Positions 60,945 through 64,000 of a stretch of 64,000 nucleotides of DNA are shown piece after piece (within the stretch, counting starts at the first letter, position 1; each line of letters opens with the position of its first letter). The DNA lies in contig JABSQN010000001.1 of the NCBI GenBank assembly GCA_013215825.1, positions 526,679 to 590,678 on the forward strand. The letters run 5' to 3'. Both the position numbers and the translations under genes were made by a program. Below the pieces are notes generated by a model, which ran no database searches, was not told the origin of the DNA, and saw only the letters and a program-made list of their open reading frames with translations. The stretch comes from Piscirickettsiaceae bacterium. GTDB taxonomy: Bacteria; Pseudomonadota; Gammaproteobacteria; Nitrosococcales; Methylophagaceae.

Positions 60945-62096
60945 ATGCCGTTAAATAAGCTTACTGCTGAGATAGTTGCTTATCAGGATACTGATGGTGG
61001 CACTGTATTTAAAAGCAAGGGTAATTGGACGGTTAATTCGATTCGAACTGTCGTGCATCAGCTAGAATTGATAACACAGACGTATCAAAACACCGACGTA
61101 TTATGGGATTTGTCAGCTGTTGATGAAATAGACTCTGCCGGTATGATACTTTTTATTAAGTTTCATGACTTATTGCAGTCAAACAACTGTACCGTCACAT
61201 TATGTGGCGTGACAGAAAAACATAATCGGCTTAATAATCTATTACGCCAGCATATTGTACTCCTCCCAGCCAGAGCTTCTAAAACACTAAAACAGACAGT
61301 CCTTTCACCTTTTTATTCTTTAGGTAAATGGATTTCAAGCCTAATTAGTGAAATGGTTCTATTTTTATCCTTTTTAGGTGAAAGTACACTCGTTTTTTTA
61401 AAGTCATTGCGACACCCATCAAGTATTCGATACCGTGCAATCATAAAGAATATTGAAGAAGCAGGCCTACGGGCTTTACCTATTGTTGCCGTGACTAGTT
61501 TCTTGATTGGAATTGTTATTACTTATCAGGGAGCCGTGCAGTTAGAGAAGTTTGGAGCCAATATTTTTATCGTTGAAATGATAAGTATTTCAATGACGAG
61601 AGAGTTAGCTCCTCTAATTACGGCTATTGTTGTGGCGGGTCGAACCGGATCATCCTATACCGCACAGCTAGGTGTGATGAAGATTACGGAAGAAATGGAT
61701 GCCATGCGAACGATGGGGTTTAATCCACATCACTTTTTAGTTATACCGCGTATCTTGGCATTGGTCATATCCTTACCTCTTCTAGTCTTCTTTGCTGACA
61801 TTGTTGGATTGCTTGCGGGAATGTTGATTTCAGAAATTCACTTACAGTTATCCTATGCTGAATTTCTACATCGTTTGCATGATGTATTGGATGTGAAGCA
61901 GGTGTGGATTGGTTTAATTAAAGCCCCATTTTTTGCAATATTGATTGCTACAGTGAGTTGTTTTAGAGGTTTTCAAGTCGAAAAAAATTCTGATAGCATA
62001 GGACGTTATACAACTGTGAGTGTGGTTAATGCCATCTTTTTAGTTATTGCCTGTGATGCTGTCTTCTCGGTTATTTTAACTGAGTTAGGTATTTGA
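60945..62096 (+). CDS. mlaE: MlaE-family permease with N-terminal STAS domain
   Basis: The 383-residue protein starts at ATG 60945, seven bases after GGAAGG; the frame extends upstream into the terminator, which argues against earlier starts. Residues 1-110 are a STAS-like domain (LWDLSAVDEIDSAGMILFIKFHDLL). Residues 130-383 are an MlaE/YrbE permease (RALPIVAVTSFLIGIVITYQGA, TRELAPLITAIVVAGRTGSSYTAQ and a VEKNSDSIGRYTT loop). In E. coli the STAS part is the separate protein MlaB. The transporter moves phospholipids across the envelope. Confidence 0.9.
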   Translation: MPLNKLTAEIVAYQDTDGGTVFKSKGNWTVNSIRTVVHQLELITQTYQNTDVLWDLSAVDEIDSAGMILFIKFHDLLQSNNCTVTLCGVTEKHNRLNNLLRQHIVLLPARASKTLKQTVLSPFYSLGKWISSLISEMVLFLSFLGESTLVFLKSLRHPSSIRYRAIIKNIEEAGLRALPIVAVTSFLIGIVITYQGAVQLEKFGANIFIVEMISISMTRELAPLITAIVVAGRTGSSYTAQLGVMKITEEMDAMRTMGFNPHHFLVIPRILALVISLPLLVFFADIVGLLAGMLISEIHLQLSYAEFLHRLHDVLDVKQVWIGLIKAPFFAILIATVSCFRGFQVEKNSDSIGRYTTVSVVNAIFLVIACDAVFSVILTELGI

Positions 62097-62860
62097 ACAC
62101 TCCTCTCATTACGGTAAAAGATATTGTCACTCAATTTGGTGATAATCTTGTACATAATGGTGTTAACTTGCATGTTAATCAGGGTGAGATATATGGCTTA
62201 TTAGGTGGCAGTGGGTCTGGAAAATCAACATTATTAAAAGAAATGACACTGCTACTACAAGCGCAATCTGGTGAAATAACTATTCTGGGTAAGAGCCTTA
62301 CACGCAGTAGTGAGGCGGATAAAGACTACTTACGTCAGCAGTGGGGAATTTTATTTCAAAATGGTGCCTTATTTTCATCTTTAACCGTGGCAGAAAATGT
62401 AGCAATTAGTTTAAAAGAGTATACCGATATGCCGGTATCACTCATCAATGATATAGTCAGAATGAAAATAGATATGGTCGGTTTACCAAGTCATGTTGGA
62501 TCGTTATATCCTGCGGAGTTAAGTGGAGGAATGGTTAAAAGAGCATCATTAGCAAGAGCATTAGCTCGAGATCCGAAATTATTATTTTTGGATGAGCCTA
62601 CCTCAGGACTTGATCCTATTGGTGCCGAAGCCTTTGATTTATTAATACTTGAGTTACGAGCCATGTTAGATCTCACGGTGGTAATGGTGACACATGATTT
62701 AGATTCAATATGGAGCACGGTAGATCGCTTGGCAGTTTTGGCCGATAAAAAAGTGATTGCAGAAGGAACATTAGATGAAGTTTGTCAGGTATCTCATCCT
62801 GAGATAAAAGCATTTTTTGAAGGAGCGCGAGGACAAGTAAGGATGCAGAATGGAAAGTAA
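62093..62860 (+). CDS. mlaF: MlaF-type ABC transporter ATP-binding protein
   Basis: The 255-residue ATPase starts at TTG 62093, overlapping the permease stop by four bases. Walker A GGSGSGKST, signature LSGGMVKRASLARALARDPK and Walker B LLFLDEPTSGLDPIGAEAFD are present. The GMVKR signature is characteristic of MlaF/Mkl-type ATPases of lipid transporters. It energises the MlaE-like permease. Confidence 0.91.
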   Translation: MNTPLITVKDIVTQFGDNLVHNGVNLHVNQGEIYGLLGGSGSGKSTLLKEMTLLLQAQSGEITILGKSLTRSSEADKDYLRQQWGILFQNGALFSSLTVAENVAISLKEYTDMPVSLINDIVRMKIDMVGLPSHVGSLYPAELSGGMVKRASLARALARDPKLLFLDEPTSGLDPIGAEAFDLLILELRAMLDLTVVMVTHDLDSIWSTVDRLAVLADKKVIAEGTLDEVCQVSHPEIKAFFEGARGQVRMQNGK

Positions 62861-63842
62861 ACTTAACTATACATTGGTAGGAATGTTTGTTGCACTATTA
62901 CTAGCAAGCTTAACGCTATTTGTTTATTGGTTGGGAAAACATGATGGCAATCAGCAATATGATTATTATTATGTGTATATGACGGAGTCGGTGTCGGGCT
63001 TAAGTGCGGATGCTTCAGTAAAATATCTTGGGGTTGATGTGGGGTCAGTAACCAATATTGATATCAATCCTAACAACTCCGAGCAAGTTCAATTATTACT
63101 CCAAATTAGGCAGGGGATCCCCGTCAAATTAGATACTAAGGCGACGCTTAGATTTTATGGTGTAACCGGTCTTGCCTTCATTGAATTAATGGGGGGAGGA
63201 AAAGAATCACCGTTACTTAGACAAGATAAAACAGGGAATATTCCTGTTATTCAAGAAGCATCATCTACTTTCTCTAATATTGAAAAAACATTAAATTCTC
63301 TTGCCGCTAATTCGGCAGATGTTTTAGAAAAAATTGATCGATTGTTAAGCGCAGATAATTTAAACAATGTGAATGATATTTTACTAGAATCTAAATTTTT
63401 GCTTAAAGAATTAAGAGAAAAACAGCCTCAGATTACCAGTCTAATTGATACGGGAATTCTTGCCGGGAAAAGTATTGATGACGCCTTTAAGCAGATAACG
63501 GTTACTGCGGAGAGCGTTACTAAAATGGCGAAGGTGTTGGAAAATAGCGGTACAGTGATGAAAGCGCAATTTAGTAATACATTGCTAGAAATTGATGCTG
63601 CTTCTGTCAGTGTTGAGCAGATGGCCGATAGTTTTAAACATAACTATGCTGATGTCGGTCAAAATATTAGTGATGAGGTGAAGCAGAGTCTAAGCTTATT
63701 CAGACAATTACTGTATCAAATGGATGTTCTACTTGTTGAGCTGCAAGGAGCGACTAAAGCTATTGAGGAGAGTCCAAGTGATTTATTATTTAAACGTAGC
63801 CGACCTAAATTGGGACCCGGCGAGGAGGCCTTAAGTGAATAA
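62850..63842 (+). CDS. mlaD: MlaD/MCE-family substrate-binding protein
   Basis: A 330-residue protein with an N-terminal membrane anchor (LVGMFVALLLASLTLFVYWLG) and one MCE domain (about 45-125, SVSGLSADASVKYLGVDVG and LRFYGVTGLAFIELMGG). A long helical region follows, with LLKELREKQPQITSLIDTG and a coiled-coil tail. The extended helical C-terminus is longer than in E. coli MlaD and resembles other single-MCE proteins. It overlaps the ATPase gene by 11 bases. It probably binds lipid in the periplasm. Confidence 0.88.
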   Translation: MESKLNYTLVGMFVALLLASLTLFVYWLGKHDGNQQYDYYYVYMTESVSGLSADASVKYLGVDVGSVTNIDINPNNSEQVQLLLQIRQGIPVKLDTKATLRFYGVTGLAFIELMGGGKESPLLRQDKTGNIPVIQEASSTFSNIEKTLNSLAANSADVLEKIDRLLSADNLNNVNDILLESKFLLKELREKQPQITSLIDTGILAGKSIDDAFKQITVTAESVTKMAKVLENSGTVMKAQFSNTLLEIDAASVSVEQMADSFKHNYADVGQNISDEVKQSLSLFRQLLYQMDVLLVELQGATKAIEESPSDLLFKRSRPKLGPGEEALSE

Positions 63843-64000
63843 TAGATTACGAATTCTGTCGATTTTAATAATAATTAGCTTAGCAGGATGTAGCGTAATT
63901 AATCAGAAATCTAGCCCTGCTATTGATGTTTATACCCTTTCTCCTCTATTAGAAAAAGAATCTAAAATCACAGTTGATAATGCACCTGTACTTGCCTTAT
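63835..64000 (+). CDS. ABC-type transport auxiliary lipoprotein (PqiC-like), 5' part only
   Basis: The frame starts at GTG 63835, six bases after GAGGAGG, and runs off the window end. Its first 55 residues are a lipoprotein signal (ILSILIIISLAGC, Cys19) and then INQKSSPAIDVYTLSPLLEK. The YTLSP pattern is typical of PqiC/ABC auxiliary lipoproteins (PF03886-type). Such proteins sit in the outer membrane with MCE transporters. Only the N-terminus is seen. Confidence 0.8.
   Translation, partial: MNNRLRILSILIIISLAGCSVINQKSSPAIDVYTLSPLLEKESKITVDNAPVLAL

Overview
The window reads as chromosomal DNA of an AT-rich, methylotrophic gammaproteobacterium, most like Methylophaga or a relative. The genus is inferred from gene content and not tested by a search. 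The reasons are a pqq operon, two different formate dehydrogenases in tandem, a complete MSHA type IV pilus cluster, a TonB2/TtpC-type energy system, an ovothiol locus and gammaproteobacterial housekeeping genes (parE/parC, sbcB, hemL). Most genes are intact and packed into operons with 4-base or TAATG-type overlaps. I see no prophage, integron, insertion sequence with a transposase, CRISPR array, tRNA or rRNA.

Layout. 1-3942 (+): end of pqqB, then pqqC, pqqD, pqqE and a two-gene ABC-2 exporter. 3939-13598 (-): msrA and the MSHA secretion genes mshG, E, N, M, L, K, J, a PilN-like gene and mshI. 13775-18896 (+): the divergent pilin genes mshA, C, D, O, P, Q. 19090-21973 (+): isoaspartyl methyltransferase, rhodanese, TolC-type outer membrane factor, isochorismatase-like hydrolase. 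22086-27891 (mostly -): a B12-binding radical SAM protein, a small orphan region, sbcB, an exported ATP-dependent DNA ligase, a short Fic-like remnant and hemL. 27967-29939 (+): a NarL-type two-component system. 29940-30453 is the only long non-coding stretch; it carries nested hairpins and a probable structured small RNA. 30454-31653: a divergent cytidylyltransferase and CDP-alcohol phosphotransferase. 31761-37241 (+): DUF3450, TtpC/ExbB, ExbB, ExbD, TonB, TPR and a class II aldolase. 37470-41361 (+): ovoA, ovoB-like lyase and rhomboid protease. 41483-43934: a winged-helix protein, a PhoX-like protein, a haem-binding DUF3365 protein and a DUF2892 protein. 44080-48253: parE and parC. 48259-56189: a membrane-bound, cysteine-type formate dehydrogenase with its accessory genes. 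56395-60878: an NAD-linked formate dehydrogenase of the FDH1 type. 60945-64000: an Mla/Pqi-type lipid transporter, cut by the window end.

How the genes work together. PQQ serves periplasmic alcohol dehydrogenases, and formate made further along C1 oxidation can be oxidised either into the quinone pool (membrane enzyme) or to NADH (FDH1-type enzyme). The MSHA system is driven by an MshE ATPase whose N-terminus carries two c-di-GMP-binding motifs in exact register. Four copies or half copies of a MITE/REP-like inverted repeat, with the core GTCATTCCCG...CGGGAATGAC, sit between genes at 18.9, 22.0, 23.6 and 37.3 kb.

The observations most worth following are the orphan structured RNA with a possible alternative-hairpin switch (29.96-30.29 kb), the MITE family, the 43-codon Fic-like remnant coupled to the exported ligase, the ovoA-ovoB-rhomboid operon, and the lamin-tail-like domain on MshQ. 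I found no clearly unprecedented multi-gene system.
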